This document shows positions 12,445 through 26,582 of a stretch of DNA of 64,000 nt, in pieces. The DNA comes from Bigelowiella natans CCMP2755. Its lineage: Eukaryota; Cercozoa; Chlorarachniophyceae. The translations under genes and the position numbers were made by a program. The notes below the pieces were generated by a model. That model ran no database searches and had not been told where the DNA came from. It was given only the letters and a program-made list of their open reading frames with translations. How positions within the stretch are numbered: position 1 is the first letter of the stretch; every line of letters starts with the position of its first letter. Location of the stretch: assembly GCA_000320545.1 (NCBI GenBank), contig ADNK01002828.1, positions 30,323 through 94,322 of the forward strand, written 5' to 3'.

Positions 12445-14795
12445 CCATTTCTATTCTGCGACATGAACTGTCGTAAAAATTAAGCCAAAAAAGATGAGTA
12501 CGAACCTCCCTCACCAAATCCTGACGATGTCGCTGTCAAAATCAGAGTGTCACTGGGTGCTACTTTGGACGACCCGATCGTAGACCATCGTGTCGACATT
12601 GCCTTCAGAAGGTTCATTGTTGGAGTGCATGCATTGCGTCGCCGCCACATTGAAGCTAGTTGCATTGCTTCACAAATGCTGGATCGCCAATTCACAAATC
12701 CTGCTGGTTTCACCAGTTAGCCCTCATTGAAGTCAGTTCGAGGCACTGCGTTTCGCACATTGCGGGTGTCTTGTCACGTTTTGAAAACGTGGGAAATCAT
12801 CACGTTTGTCTTTGTTTGTCTCGCATTGCCCATCTAGCCGTTGGTGTCAGGGTTGGGGTCAGGGTTGGGGTTGGAGCAGCAAACTTCTTTGCAACGTTTT
12901 GGAAATGCAGTTTCACAGTTTTTCATCATTGTCTCGTTTTGCACCCAAAATCGATTGACCATTTTCACTTGGTTCAGCGCATTTGCGATTCAACGCGCGC
13001 GTTTGACAACACAGCACGCAGCAACGCAACGCAGAGCAGCATTGATTGATTCACTTGCAATTTTTGCAAGACGGGCGTTTTTTTGTGACGAGCAGGATGG
13101 CAGTCGGTGCAGCACTTCCACCCGCACAAGTGCATCTGTCGGGAGAGAACAACAACATTGCGATGCAAGAGAAAGTGCACCTTCACACAACAATTGAATC
13201 AAAGTGCAATTGTGTCATCATCATTGCATCTTTTGCCCTGCTTGCGACGACGACCAACGATTGAGTCCACGTGTTGTTTGATGACAAACTCGAGAATCGA
13301 TTCAAAGGGCTAGAGGGGACAACCTAGCAACGTTCCTCGCTGAATCCACGTTTCACTCCCCCTTTCGTGTTCGATTTTGCGATGTGCAGATCGCTGAACG
13401 TGCCAACGGATCCACCAAACACGTGTGAATTTCTGGTGTGATGCACCTTCCCAATCTCCACCACCACGTTTTTTGCATCGTCTTCTTCGCCTCCTTCGCC
13501 CACCTCCTCGTCTGTCGTTTTCAACACCATTTCCACGTCCTGTGTGGCAACAGCGTCTGTTTGTGTTGGTGTTTGTGTTTGTGTTTGTGCACACGCACAT
13601 TCACACACAAGACACACACACACCCACACCTAGCTAGCTAGCCAGCTAGACACCCACACACACCCACACACAGTTCTGGAATTGAGGAATGATGGCCCCA
13701 CTCTGCCACCTTTTTGAACCACTCTGGCACTTGCGATTTGATAATTTTGGGCGCGTGACGCCAGGTTTCATGCAGGTTGGTGTTCACAACCTCCATTGCT
13801 TTCTGCAGCATGTTGCTGCACTGCTGGTGCAGTTTTTGAGGCAGGCCCCTTCCAGTCATCGAATGCCACCTGCTGGCCTGCCTTCTCCCCTTCTTTTTGT
13901 CTTTGTCTTCCCATCCTCCCATTTTTTCCCTTTCCTGTGCACGATGATGATGATGATGGACACAGCAACATGGTGTGTGATGAACATTGTGCATTGCTGT
14001 GTCCATCATTGTGCAACATGCAAGCATGCATCACATCATGCGAAGCGAACGATCGAAGCCAATGAACTAGTGAATGCCAATCACCACAAAAGGAGCGAAC
14101 CACACACACAGCAACCAACCTAGCTAGCTAGCAACCCCTGTGACCCCATCCCCCCTCATGCTAGCATGGCACGTTAGAAGCACACATTGTGGCTAGCACA
14201 GACATCTAGACGATGCACAGCGGCGTGCGCATGAAGTGCGCGAAAATTCGCTTGTCCTTTTTGGACAATGTTTTTATCGATTTGACTTCCGTTACATGAT
14301 GGCACATTTTGGGCAAAAATGAACGTGCATGAATGCTCCGGAATGTTTCGGGAACATTCTAGCATTGCTGCCGCATCAACGTATGACGGTAGGACTCTCG
14401 AACCGGGAAGCTTGGGATGGCATTGCGCACATCACGCATGCATGCGCACCACTGTAGACCAGCTGCTGCATGAAACAGCACACAAACAAGCTCTGCTTGC
14501 TAGCTAGCTTGGTGTGAGAGCTTGTTGAGCTTGTGACATTCCAAAACAAGTGACAATCTGTGATCTTGTGATGTTTGTCACAGCATGCAACAATGCACAG
14601 TCTAGACAGTAAACGACAGTAAACGTTGCACAGTTGCACAGTGCATCACATCGACGATGAAATCCGGCACATTAATCGAAATTGTAGTGGGTATCTCAAG
14701 GTTGATCATGAAATAGGTTGTGCAATTTTGGCAAAATTTTGCGACAAATGGCTTCCAATCGTTAGCTGCACTTTGTAACTAGACACTGAGTGGAG
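12445..14795. other. Intergenic island
   Basis: About 2.3 kb without a convincing exon. Many overlapping open frames of 60-140 codons exist on both strands, but none joins to a neighbour or resembles a protein. The sequence is rich in TGCA, CATG, GTGCAC and CTAGCTAG words, in CGC/GCG and in short GGGGTTG/GTTTGT repeats (12840-12880, 13556-13585). It has almost no triplet microsatellite. A 62 bp stretch at 12722-12783 matches, in inverted orientation, 34431-34492. Confidence 0.55.
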
Positions 14796-15227
14796 TTATT
14801 TACACCAGTGATCTGATTTTTTTTTAGTTCGTTGCTCCAAGAGGTCACTAGCTGAACCTTTTGTAATATATCTCCCACCTACATACATGAACTCCTTTGC
14901 AGAGGGGACACTTGAATTGGCCATCATTTTCTTTAAATTGTCTTCCCCGATGGACTTAAATAACAAGGCTTGAGCTCTATCTTCTGTAAGTGGCTGGGCC
15001 GTTTCCTTTTTCTCTTTTTTCAATTTTTTCTTCCTCTTTTTTGCTCGTTTATCCTTTTTATCGAAGCCTCCCTATGTGAATGCAACTTTTGAGGGTAATT
15101 CTGGGCGTAATAGAAATTCTTCAACCTTCAGTTTCAGCATTCCCTTTCTAGTTTTCTTCATAACCTCCGATAATCCCTCTCTTTTCTTGGACCTCTTTTT
15201 TGGCTTCCCTTCATTCTTGGTGCTCAT
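14796..15227 (-). CDS. Small lysine-rich protein
   Basis: Two exons, 15227-15126 and 15071-14796, join in phase 0 across a 54 bp intron and give 125 aa. The N-terminal half is extremely basic, with runs such as KKDKRAKKRKKKLKKEKK, and includes KLKGG at the splice junction. This recalls the lysine-rich N-terminal part of FAM32A-type nuclear proteins, but the C-terminal half (FMYVGGRYITKG, then EQRTKKKSDHWCK) does not match that family as I know it. A nuclear or nucleolar protein is likely from composition alone. The gene is divergent from the transporter gene that begins at 16340. Confidence 0.55.
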
Positions 15228-16339
15228 AACGATCTATCAAATGTAAACTGAAATTTTGGTGTGCTTTCATGATTAATGGCCATCGCCATAAATTAATGAA
15301 AGGAATGCATAGTAGCTTGTCTACGATGGAACCATTTAATTAGTTGGTGAAGGAGAGTCGACAATCAGAGAGTAAGATACACGGATATATGGATTTACAT
15401 TAGGTCATAGGTCGCATATTTTTATCATTAACAGCGCTTAGACTACCCTGAAGAGCACAGCTCTCTTTTTCTTCTCTCTCCCTCCTCGCTTCCTCTTTCC
15501 ACGAAGGGTTTGAGAATTGACTCAATCTTCTGAGATAAAATATTCGTATTGATTCTTAGTCAGATAACATGTCGCCACCTTTAAATGGAATGGATTCACA
15601 AATATATTCAATCACACCCTCTAAGACAATCAATTTATTGAGTCGTACTTAAGAAACTAATCCCAAAACTGGTAACGCACTCTGCCCAACGCACTTTTCT
15701 CATCTGTTCTATTTTTCCAGTACATTTTTTTGGAAGTTTGTAGTTGAAAGATTTTCAAGACGACTTCTCCTGGCATAAGGCACAAATAACAAGTCGTATC
15801 TATGGTAGGTACAAACCAAAGGAAAAGGGCCTGTGAGCCCCCTCTCACTATGATGGTTTTCCATATGATACGACAAGGGATTCAAGTTGACGCAAAGTAA
15901 AAATCAGAAACATTCACAGGACGGAGAGGACGGACGACAGCGAGCAATTTAATTTTACGGCATGTGAAATGTGGTCTGTACATTTGGAACGACATGATGT
16001 TAATGAAGGTTAGGATGCAATTTCAAGGCGAATTTTTGCAGAGAATGCATGACCATTGTGTTGTGAGTCTTAAAAGACCTTGCGATCCCCTACCCTCATC
16101 AGCTTGCTCGTAGAACATCAACATTCACCGCGGGTTGCCAACTGCTTTTAAAATATACTTATTTAAAATTTTCTCATGATTGTAGAAATAAAGTTGTGAG
16201 AATGAATGGGAAAACTACTCTTGATTACTGATACTTGCGCCCGGTGTATGAACGAAGAGAAAGTTCCGAAATTTTTTAACTGTTTTCATTGGATACTCAG
16301 AACCTTTTGAGGAGGAGCTGTGTTATCTCTCTACGCAGT
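15228..16339. promoter_or_regulatory. Divergent intergenic region, no gene seen
   Basis: About 1.1 kb between two genes transcribed away from each other. It is AT-rich and, unlike the islands, lacks TGCATGCA-type words; it also lacks long microsatellites. A 63-codon open frame at 15848-15657 on minus has no partner exon and I do not call it. Promoter content is inferred from position. Confidence 0.35.
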
Positions 16340-17275
16340 ATGTCTTCCAATAGTGGAGAAGAAAAGGCTGAAACTGAAAATGATGCAGAATCAATCAGTA
16401 TTGAGGCAATACTTGCTGCAAAGAAAAACTACTTCTCCATCGAAAATGATGCGGATGCCGAAACCACAGGCGTTGGTGGTCAAATGAAAACCCAAGAGTA
16501 CAATACTCTGGTTTGTGTTATATCCCATACATAATAGTAATTTTATTACATAATACACACGTGTCTTACATTCTTAGCACTCAACACATACTAATTTGGT
16601 TACACATGTAAAATGTTTTGTAAAATCATCATCAGATTGTTCCGAACTTGGAGCCAAAGTATCCTTCACGATCAAGCTCTGTAAGAAAAATGAATCTTAT
16701 GTATGTCTGTATGCATCAGCAACTATCATCACTCACATCGGTGGAGAAAATAACGTGCGCTGATTGATCTTGTTGGGTAGTAGATTGTCATCATTGCAAA
16801 GAGAGTCTACTACTTCCCCGACGTATAGGCGTCGTCACTGTAGTAGTAGTAGTAGTAGTAGTAGTAGTGTGAAAAGTATCGAAAGAGTCGAACGACGGTG
16901 TGAGGACCTTGTGCCTTTGATGCGAAATTCCCCACTACAAACATTATCATAATATACTATATAGTGATATTTGTTTTATTAGCTAGAAAATTACCTGCTG
17001 TCACCAATTTTTATTTGGTTCTCTTTCGATTAGATTTTTTCTTCGTCTTCGTTTCTGGGATCCTCGCGATTTTTTGTGCTTATGATTCTCTTCGTGTGCA
17101 ACACGGTACTACTAAGAAAAATGAAAGAGGATTTACATGAGAATGCTATGTATATTATATATATATATATATATATATATGTTAATATATCTACATATTT
17201 CCCTATTGATTCTACGGCTACTTGCGGTCGGGTAGATATGTTAGGACATCCATCAACACCCATTCTATTATTTCC

Positions 17276-17310
<35 letters not shown>

Positions 17311-18423
17311 GTTGCTGCTGCTGCTGCTGCTGCTACTAATTTGTTGTTTCAACGATGATCAGGCGATGTACCTTGCTCGAATAAATCTGTCAGTAGCTAT
17401 TGTGTACATGTACACCGATGACCAGGTTAGTTACTCACTCACAACTGGTACATTCTCGTTAGTTTGATAATAGGTAGGCGATTGGATAATGGAGGACATA
17501 TGCATCGTCATCATCAGCAGCAGCAGCAACAGCAGCACCTAGTGTCATTATGACGGTGTTCGCACAACAAATATATAGTAGTAGAGAGTAATATATGGTG
17601 AAGAACGATTCTGAAGTAACAATTTCGATATCATTGTCATCTCACAAAGGCATAATTGCCGCCGACAGCCTCCTGTATAAAAGCAGCATCGTTGTTTAGT
17701 CGTTTCCCGTAGTAGTGTTGATGGATGCATTTGTTGCCAACTTATAATAATGAACAGGAATTTGAGAAATCGGTAGCTCTATCCGCATTTTACTGGGGTG
17801 GGTAAACTCACCAGCAGCAGCAGCCTACATTTTACCGCGTAGTCATAGTACTCTCCTCCTCGTTGATGGGGAAAAGAAGCAGAAGAAGAAGAAGAAGAAG
17901 AAGAAGAAGAAGAACAACAACAACAACAACAACAACACGATGGAGACTGCCAATATCCGCAGCAAGCTATTTAGTATCATCCTCCGGTTAATGAAGTGAT
18001 GATCTACTCTCCCAATGTGTAGTGAGTAGTCCCTTACATTTTTTACACTAATCACACCATGTATGACTATTCTGCGGCTTAAAAGTACACTTGCACTTTT
18101 AGGGTATGCAAGCTCTCAGATATTGGCTGGGTATCTAGCTGCAAGATATGGAGGGAAGAAAATCCTTCTCTTGTCCTTCTTAGGTGCTGCTAATTCGTGT
18201 GTCACTTCATTCTCATCGCTATTGTTGCCATCATGCCGTTACTATTTATTATCTTGAATATCATTTTGTTCTTAAATAGTTTTCACTTGTTCTTAAAGTC
18301 TCTTATTATTATTACTATCGCGATCTATATTTACCAGGTACTGGAATAGGAACATGCTTGATCCCTATCCACGAGTCGTTGTGGAGCATGGTCATCTTTA
18401 GAGCAATCATTGGCATTTGTCAG

Positions 18424-18456
<33 letters not shown>

Positions 18457-20016
18457 ACAACACACCATGAAGAAGAATGAATGAATGATGAAGGCCGGTG
18501 GGGAGGGGAGGAAAGGAAGAAGAGAGATTGATGGATGACTAGAAGAACATAGCAGCGGCCTGGTGGTGGTACTACCACTTGAGAAGGGTGAGATGATGAT
18601 GATGATGATGATGGTGCATCGAAGATAGACGAAGAAGGGGAAGCAGCAGTAACAGCTGCAACATCCTAATATAAACGATAACGTGCTACTTCGATCATCG
18701 TAGTATCATATATTATTGTTATTGTTATTATTATTATTATTTATTATTATTAAATGGTAGGGTGCAAGCTATCCTTCCCAAATGGCTCTGTTATCCGGTT
18801 GGATCCCCTGGTAATAAATAACAACGATATTCCTTATCTTGCTAATACTACTAAATAAAGTGGTGCTACCGACCTATCCTATCCTATCAGGTTTGAACGA
18901 TCACGAGCATTGTCGATTATTTCTGCAGGGGAATCATTAGGTAGTACAATACTAGTAGTTATAGTAGTAGTAGTAGTAGTAGTAGTGTCGTCATCGTCGC
19001 TCAAAGAATGAATAAAAATAATAAGGTGATAATCAAATCTTGAAATACCAGATATAGTAGCAGCAGAAACAACAAGAGAAGATCGTTCATTCAAAGAGAG
19101 TTGTTGTAATTTTAGATTATTGTTGCTGGTATTTTTATTAAAGGCACGATAATTACTTTATTTGGAGGTCCATATATCGTAAATATGTGCAACTGCTGGT
19201 CTGGGCTATTCTACGCTACAGGAATAGCCAATTTGGTATGTTTTCGTATTGATGATAGATGGATGATGATGATAATGATACATCCTATGGTGACAACTGC
19301 GATGACGATGGTGGTTACTGGTGGTAGGTGGAGATGTTCATCAATCAATCAATCTATCTATCTATCTACCTATCTATCATCGGAGTATTATTATTATTTC
19401 ACCATCCAATATCTTTTCATTCGTCTCTCATATATTATCCATTGACTACTCGCTCTCTCAGGTCGTTTTTGTAATAATATCTCTCATGCTATTCGAGACA
19501 CCTGAGGAAATGAAAGAATGGTTAGGACATACTACTAATATCAATGATGATGATGATGATGATGAAGATGATGGATTAGGGTTAGGGTTAGGGTTAGGGT
19601 TAGGTATCTATTGATACTCCCATTACTACCACAAATTCGCTGCTGCTGCTTCTACTACTACTACACGTTTTCTATGAAAACAACAAGGGAATAATAATAC
19701 CTAACTTAAGCACTGTTTCTACTACTACTACTTCTACTACCACTACTACTACTACTGCGGACAAAATCACGCATCACATCACATCACAACACATTTTAAT
19801 GCTGCTTTTACTGCTGCTTGTGGATGATGAAGTGTTGTACTCTTCAGTTAAATCCGGTTTATTTGTGTTAACGCAGCAGCAGCAGCATATATTATTCTTT
19901 CTCTATACCACCTGCTGTTGAATTGTCATCTAGATACAAATTGGTTTTCTCCGTCTATTTTTTGCACCAACTAGTCCCTCAACACCTCTTATCTCGATTC
20001 TTCTTTTCCCTATTTT

Positions 20017-20047
<31 letters not shown>

Positions 20048-20735
20048 TAATAATAAAGGGGTTGGCTGAGTAGTGCCGAGATGAGATTCTTAAACTCTGA
20101 TTCTGCTCGTCCAAGAAGAAGAAGAACAAGATCTAGAAGCTTACTTGACAATGGTGACAGTCAATATCGTGATCATGACACGGTAGTAGTATATGGTCAA
20201 CCATAATAATGATAATAATCATTACGATGATAATGATGACGATGATGATGATAATAATGATAATGATACATCGGCAATCTCCATATGGTTTTGTGCTCAT
20301 TATCATACACATACCCCCCTCCCCCCCATTTTCTGGGAATTATTCGTTTTCTACTTCTTTATTGTTGTTGTTGCTGTTGTTATTTTTTCATCAGATTCCT
20401 TACGGCAAGTTTTTGCGGTCTATACCGTATCTATCTACGGTGGCAATTCATTTTTGTAGTGACTGGGGCTACTTGTTAATACTGTGTTACCTTCCTTCGT
20501 ATTGGCGAAATGTCTACCAAGTTAGCGACTCACAGATGGCTTTTTTCTCGGTAGTAGTAGTAGTAGTAGTAGTAGTAGCAGTAGCTAAACAGTAGGTAGT
20601 TAGTAAGGAGCACCAAAATGACGACGACGACAACGACGACGACTGATACAATATGTGTTTTTATTATTCTCCTAGGTACTACCATGCATTGGAATTCCAA
20701 TCGTTTCTATATTTGGGGCTACTTTTGCTGATTGG

Positions 20736-20776
<41 letters not shown>

Positions 20777-20811
20777 AATATTCGTGCTTACTACACCCAC
20801 TATCACTTTCC

Positions 20812-20847
<36 letters not shown>

Positions 20848-20930
20848 TTATATACTCATACTCAGGCTATTATCTCAAAAAGTGTCGCTCCTTCAGGTTT
20901 ATCATCACCCAAAGTGCTCTCTTTGAGGGG

Positions 20931-20975
<45 letters not shown>

Positions 20976-22079
20976 CTTTCATCGTCATGACAGAAAATCT
21001 TTAAATATATTGTTGGTCTATTCTTGTTCTACTACATGCTCTAATAATAACAACTAACACTTCTTCTTCTTAAGGTTCGTAAGAGCATGTCAGTACTAGG
21101 GTTGGGCCTACCAGCTCTATGCTTTCACCTCTTATCTTACTGTACGATCAGAATACAATATCAATCCTAATACGTCGACTAATCTAATCTAACCGAAACA
21201 CACTTTATCATTCATGAAAACCACCACCACCACTAATACTACGAACAGACACTAGTAATTACACTAACATCACAGCAGCAGCAGCAGCAGCAGCAGCAGA
21301 TGGGTAGAAGAATGTTGGCACATGTTGAATTCGTTGATCGACTAATCGATAAAGGAGATTATTGTGTTGTGCTATTTAAGCAGCAAGCAATTGTTGATGT
21401 TGTTCTGTATTTTGTCTTCTCTCTCATCTGCTCCTATCCGTTCTTACCTTAATATAACGAATCATATCATCATCATCATCATATGCTGTATATGCACACA
21501 CACACACACACAGGTAAACCTTGTCGCGCATCATGTCCTACGTTTTGGTTTGCTGTCTTCACGATGATTGCTGGAGTATCCTTTAGAGGGTGGCTTGTTA
21601 TAATAATAATAATAACACAAACACACGTGTTTGAGAACTGAACAGCAGCAGCAGCAACAACAACAACAGTAACACAAACAAAGAAACTACATAAACACAC
21701 ACACACACACTTACACAGATTTCAGACTGGAGGTTGGGCGTCGAATTATCTCGACATAGGGCCTAAGTACGTATCACACTTGTTCTCAATCGCAAATAGC
21801 GTAGGAGCTGTTTCCGGTATTTTAGCTCCTTTGGTCACTGGAGCTATTATTTCTGATGGGGTAGGTTGTACCTTCCTTTTACTATTACTACTACGAATAA
21901 CTAGTACGAATAACTAATACTCTATCTACGTGTGTGGTGTGATGAATTTTCCATATTCTACCAGCCTCTATTATTCCAGCATAAACAAAAAGAAGAAGAA
22001 GAAGAAAGAGTTTTTGCAAAGATTTTGGTGCTGGCTGCTCTACTACTTGTTGCCTCAAACCTTATCTTTCAGACATATA

Positions 22080-22111
<32 letters not shown>

Positions 22112-22298
22112 ATCGACTCTAAATTACTTCATGGATACTACTAATGCAATGCTGTTTCACACTATCTATCTGTGATAAATGTCATTATTATTTAAGGTCG
22201 GTAACTGGGGTGTAGTCTTCAATATGGTTGCAGTTATGTACGTTCTTGGAGGCGTTGTATTCTACATTTTTGGCAAAGCTCATGTTCTTTTTGATTGA
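16340..22298 (+). CDS. SLC17/ANTR-type major facilitator transporter
   Basis: Predicted anion or phosphate symporter of the SLC17 branch of the MFS (vesicular glutamate, sialin and plant ANTR proteins). Nineteen exons: 16340-16510, 16636-16680, 17034-17105, 17363-17425, 17758-17797, 18103-18183, 18338-18423, 18761-18810, 18891-18940, 19144-19235, 19462 to about 19580, about 20071-20182, 20395-20550, 20676-20734, 20866-20896, 21075-21141, 21514-21575, 21726-21860 and 22197-22298 (about 530 aa). Family features in order: ARINLSVAIVYM at the end of TM1, GYLAARYGGKKILLL at the TM2-3 loop, FRAIIGICQGASYPSQMALL in TM4, W(F)ERSRALSIISAGESLG in TM5, IPYGKFLRS before TM7, and NYLDIGPKYVSHLFSIANSVGAVSG near TM10-11. 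About 75 residues precede the first membrane segment. Exon 11 ends in TTAGGG repeats and exons 11-12 form an acidic then arginine-rich central loop whose exact boundaries are uncertain. Substrate cannot be inferred. Confidence 0.9.
19576..19604 (+). repeat. Interstitial telomere-type repeat at an exon end
   Basis: Four and a half copies of TTAGGG follow a GAT run inside exon 11 of the SLC17 gene. They translate as Leu-Gly repeats and carry several candidate GT splice donors (GGGTTAGG). All GG|GTTAGG donors keep the same phase, so splicing can slip by 6 nt units without frameshift. Confidence 0.8.
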
Positions 22299-24026
22299 GG
22301 TGCTTGATGATAGATGATAATGACGATGATGAGCAAAAGAGAAGCATAATACTCAACACGTGTATTTTTAATTTAATGTAATTTTGCAAAAAACAGCATT
22401 ATTCTCAACTTTTTACTAATCTATTATTAGAATGAGTGAGAGAGGTAGATAGCATAGGCAAGCAGGTGCCAGGCCAAGGACATATGTATAAATGTAGTAA
22501 TTGTCATCATCATTGTGACGTGAAAAGCTTCACATATACTTTGAGCATGACCTTTTTGAGGTTGGGCATCATGTTGCAGTAGGAATCATGAGTGTGCATC
22601 ATCTCACTTTGCATGCAAAGATGTAGTTGTTGTAAATAACGTCGATAAATCCATCTGGAACTTCAGAAGTTCAAAATAAGTATAATTTATTTCATCCTTG
22701 GAAGTGCTATACAGGCCTCCTTGCGTGCTATTTCCATGCTCTACAAAAATGTTAGACCATCATGCATGACTTATAAACGGCTGATACGTGTAGATATTGG
22801 GCATGCCATTGTACCAAGAATATTATTCTTGCAAACACAAAATTGAAAATAATAGACATAAATCATATCATGCATATGCATTATATTGCATTGTCTATAA
22901 CAAATATATCTCCTATAGTCGTTGATGTTGCCACGTGCAATAATGCACGCTCTGTGAAGAAACAAATGAGCTTTGTTGAAAGGCTTTGTCTGGGACACAT
23001 TTATGATAGCTAGATAGACACATAGTGACGTGATGTACATCATTCATGTATCATATTACATTGTCTATGATGAAGATAACAACAATGCACCTGACCACCT
23101 AGATGATCATTCCTGTTCGTTGTGGTTCGCTGTGCACGAACTGTGGCTAGTACTGCGAAGTGTCGTAGTGCATTCATGCATGCATTGCCGCCATCTTGTA
23201 ATCTAGCCATGCTAGCATGTCTGAGAGGAAGTCTAGAAGTCCGTTCATGCCACATGGCACGCGTCTACACATGCTATGCTAGCATGGCTGACTATATGAC
23301 AATCTCTCTACTGTCGTCTAGCTAGCATGTACGTCTAGACGTACGTACTAGCAACCATGCTAGCGCAGCAACGGCACTACCGCACCTCAGCAAAGCCGAT
23401 ACCAACGGCACAGCTCGGTCGCAATTGCTCTGTCAGTTGTTCCCTAGTTGCGTGTCATCATGTCTGTCTGTGCATTGTCCTTGATGCCTAGCGCATGCGT
23501 GTGCAGGATGACACATCTAGACATGCTAGCATGTGATGTCGACATCAGCACGCAACCATCGTCTAGATTGTGTCCAAGTTTACGGACAGTTGCTACATGC
23601 ACTGCGCTTTACATGGCCATCTGTACGTAGATGTAGCCATGCACACAATAATAGACATAGTAATAGCATATATAATAATACATATGATATTACGTGTCTA
23701 TAATCACAGCTAGACAGCACTACTGCGAGCGCATCTATTCATCGACAACGACGCAGCAATCGCGTAATCGTGGCCAAACACAACATTCATAGAATACTAG
23801 ACGACACCATCATCCACATGAACTGTGCACAACAGCGCTCAATGAGCTTTTACTTGCAACAATTATATAGTATATACGTTGTGTCTTTTGTTAAATACTA
23901 AACTAGGAGAGTTTGGAATGCTGGTATTTAAATAAAATGTACATTGACAGACAGATCTGCTACATGTTCTATCCCAGCAGTGTTTTAAGTTTTTTACAAA
24001 TTATTATTCAGTGATAAAGCGACTTG
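22299..24026. other. Intergenic island between convergent genes
   Basis: About 1.7 kb between the 3' ends of the transporter and the PP2C gene. From about 22550 it has the island texture: CATGCTAGC, GTCTAGACGTACGTAC, ATGCATGC and many short palindromes, for example 23310-23370. No exon is supported. Confidence 0.5.
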
Positions 24027-24225
24027 TTATTGAAGCGCACAACAGCTACCGATTCGTAACGCCTCCGCTGAAGTTATAGTTGTTGAATAATGTATTAAAT
24101 GGGGAATTATCAGCAGCAGCAAATCACAACTAACTCTAAAAAACATACTGTCGATATGATTTCTATGCTTCAGAGCTTTTGATTCATCCACTTTAACCTG
24201 AGAAGTACGTGCCCAGGGATAGACA

Positions 24226-24283
<58 letters not shown>

Positions 24284-24795
24284 CATAACATGCTTGAGAC
24301 CACCTACTATTGGCAACAACACAGATTACAACTACTACTACCACTACTACTACTACTACAAACTTGTTGGTTGTTAGTATTGTTATTACCATGTAGCTAT
24401 GTGAGTCGTGCAAGTAATCGCATATTATCATGGCAATCCCAAAAGGATTTTCATGCCTAATTCAATGTTGATTCATGTTATTCAAACAAGTGATGGTGAT
24501 GATGATGATATGTTGGGAGCTGTTGTTTTCTTAATTTCCATCAATACTTACCCGAAAACTCGAAGCTCGTTCAAACGTCCCAGGTAGATTGAAATAGGTG
24601 GTCTGAATCATACATAGATGTATGCAACATCATCATCATCATCATAGATAACATCGTCATCAAACAACAAAAACTGTGAATCATATTTTGAGCAACAACA
24701 AAATGTCATAGCAAAGATAGCGAATACAAACAACAACGCATCTTCTCACGACAATGGTAGTAACGTTATTATGATCATCATGATCATTTTCCAAA

Positions 24796-24831
<36 letters not shown>

Positions 24832-25153
24832 ACGAGAGATCTAAAACTTGATTCCCGGAGATACCACACGAATACGCGTAGGTACTGTACGCCTACACAC
24901 AGCAGCATAGCAGCACAAGTGATGATGATGATGATGATGATAGATCATCACCGAATCGATTGGACAATAACCAACCAAGACATACTTTAGATAGCCATAT
25001 ATGAAGAGATGTAGTATCTTGAGATAATACAACAACAACAACAACAAAGACGCTACTACTAATTGATGCATAGGGTACCTTCTCAAACTTTTCGTGTTCT
25101 TTCCAATCTCGATATCTCCCAGCCATGTACCGCATTCCTATGTGCCTGAGCCC

Positions 25154-25194
<41 letters not shown>

Positions 25195-25501
25195 AAGAAT
25201 AAAGAGAGGAAAAACACATTATATGATGATGGATAGATCAACAACACTTCTAAAAAGAAACAGATACACCACAACGAACAACTCCCTACAGATATAATTA
25301 GAGAATAATTACAAAACTGCACAACAAAATAATGAGCAGCGGTAGGAAAAGTAGTACTTCGACATAGCCGCCTGGTAATGAGGACCCATTATTATTGTTA
25401 TTATCATTATTATCATTATTAGTTATTTTAGTATTATTATCGTCTATCAACGTCATTTTCCATTAAGACTTCGTGAGGAGAGTACTTCAGACGAGGTAAT
25501 A

Positions 25502-25540
<39 letters not shown>

Positions 25541-25542
25541 GT

Positions 25543-25577
<35 letters not shown>

Positions 25578-26163
25578 TTACTACTACGTGCTGCTATTTT
25601 GTTATTCGTACTATCTCCTCCTCCTCCTCCTTACTACTACTATTACGTGCTGCTATTTTGTTATTCGTACTATCTCCTCCTCCTCCTCCTCCTCCTCCTC
25701 CTTACTACTACTGTTACTGCTACTACTACTACTACTACTACTACAACTTCTCGCACCACTACTTAGATTCGAGCTCTCATGAAATACTAATCACCATCTA
25801 CTACCTGTGGGGGAAGGGCCTTCTTTTCTTCTTCTTCTTCTTCATCTTGTTGTTGTTGTTGATGATCGTCTACCACTATTCTTCTTCTTGTTCTTTTTCT
25901 TCTTCTTCTTCCTGGGTCCAAGAAAGAAACGATGAGGCAAGACATATTATCTTTGGATCCACGGTACAAACTATAGTCGATCAGCCTGAAGATCATATCA
26001 TGATGATGAGCATGGAAGAGGAAGAAAGGAGGAATAGAGCCAGAGTCAAGGGATAAGGAGTAGAAGGAGGAGGAGGGGGAGGGGGAGGAGGAGGAGGAGG
26101 AGGGTGTAAATGACTAATATACAACGTTTTATTCGTTCGACCTGGAGATGATGGTACACAGCG

Positions 26164-26229
<66 letters not shown>

Positions 26230-26544
26230 AGAGAACCTGGCAGCGATTAAGTCTGGCTTTCCTGGTCCCAAAGTACTTCGACTTTCATCGTGCACGAAGG
26301 CACCAACCTGATAATAATTGAAAATATGATGATGATGCAGGAAGAACAATCAATAATAATAAAGACCACAGCCGTGCTGCTTACGTTACTACATATCTGC
26401 TGGTGGTGATGGTGGGTATGTGCTGTCCTTCTAAGGGGAAGAGAGTATATAATTCATTTACAATATATCATGGTTTTCACATGTACATGAAGAACATAAC
26501 AATAACGTAGTAAAACATCCCGAGCACTACCAGATGAATCAATA

Positions 26545-26582
<38 letters not shown>

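Noticed and set aside
12660-14123. Many overlapping 60-140 codon open frames on both strands
   Set aside because: They overlap each other in several frames, lack splice partners and protein-like composition, and sit in an island with few stop-rich AT words.
15657-15848. 63-codon minus-strand open frame
   Set aside because: No neighbouring exon, no recognised motif and no splice signals that extend it.
25443-25538. (CA)n tract as part of a PP2C exon
   Set aside because: On recounting, the frame through the CA tract meets stops before the GGYVE segment; an acceptor at 25443 or 25372 fits the phase instead.
26392-26427. Possible extra PP2C exon (KDSTYPPSPPAD)
   Set aside because: Its phase breaks the join between LTPQQ and VGAFVHDES, which are adjacent in the family and match in phase 0.
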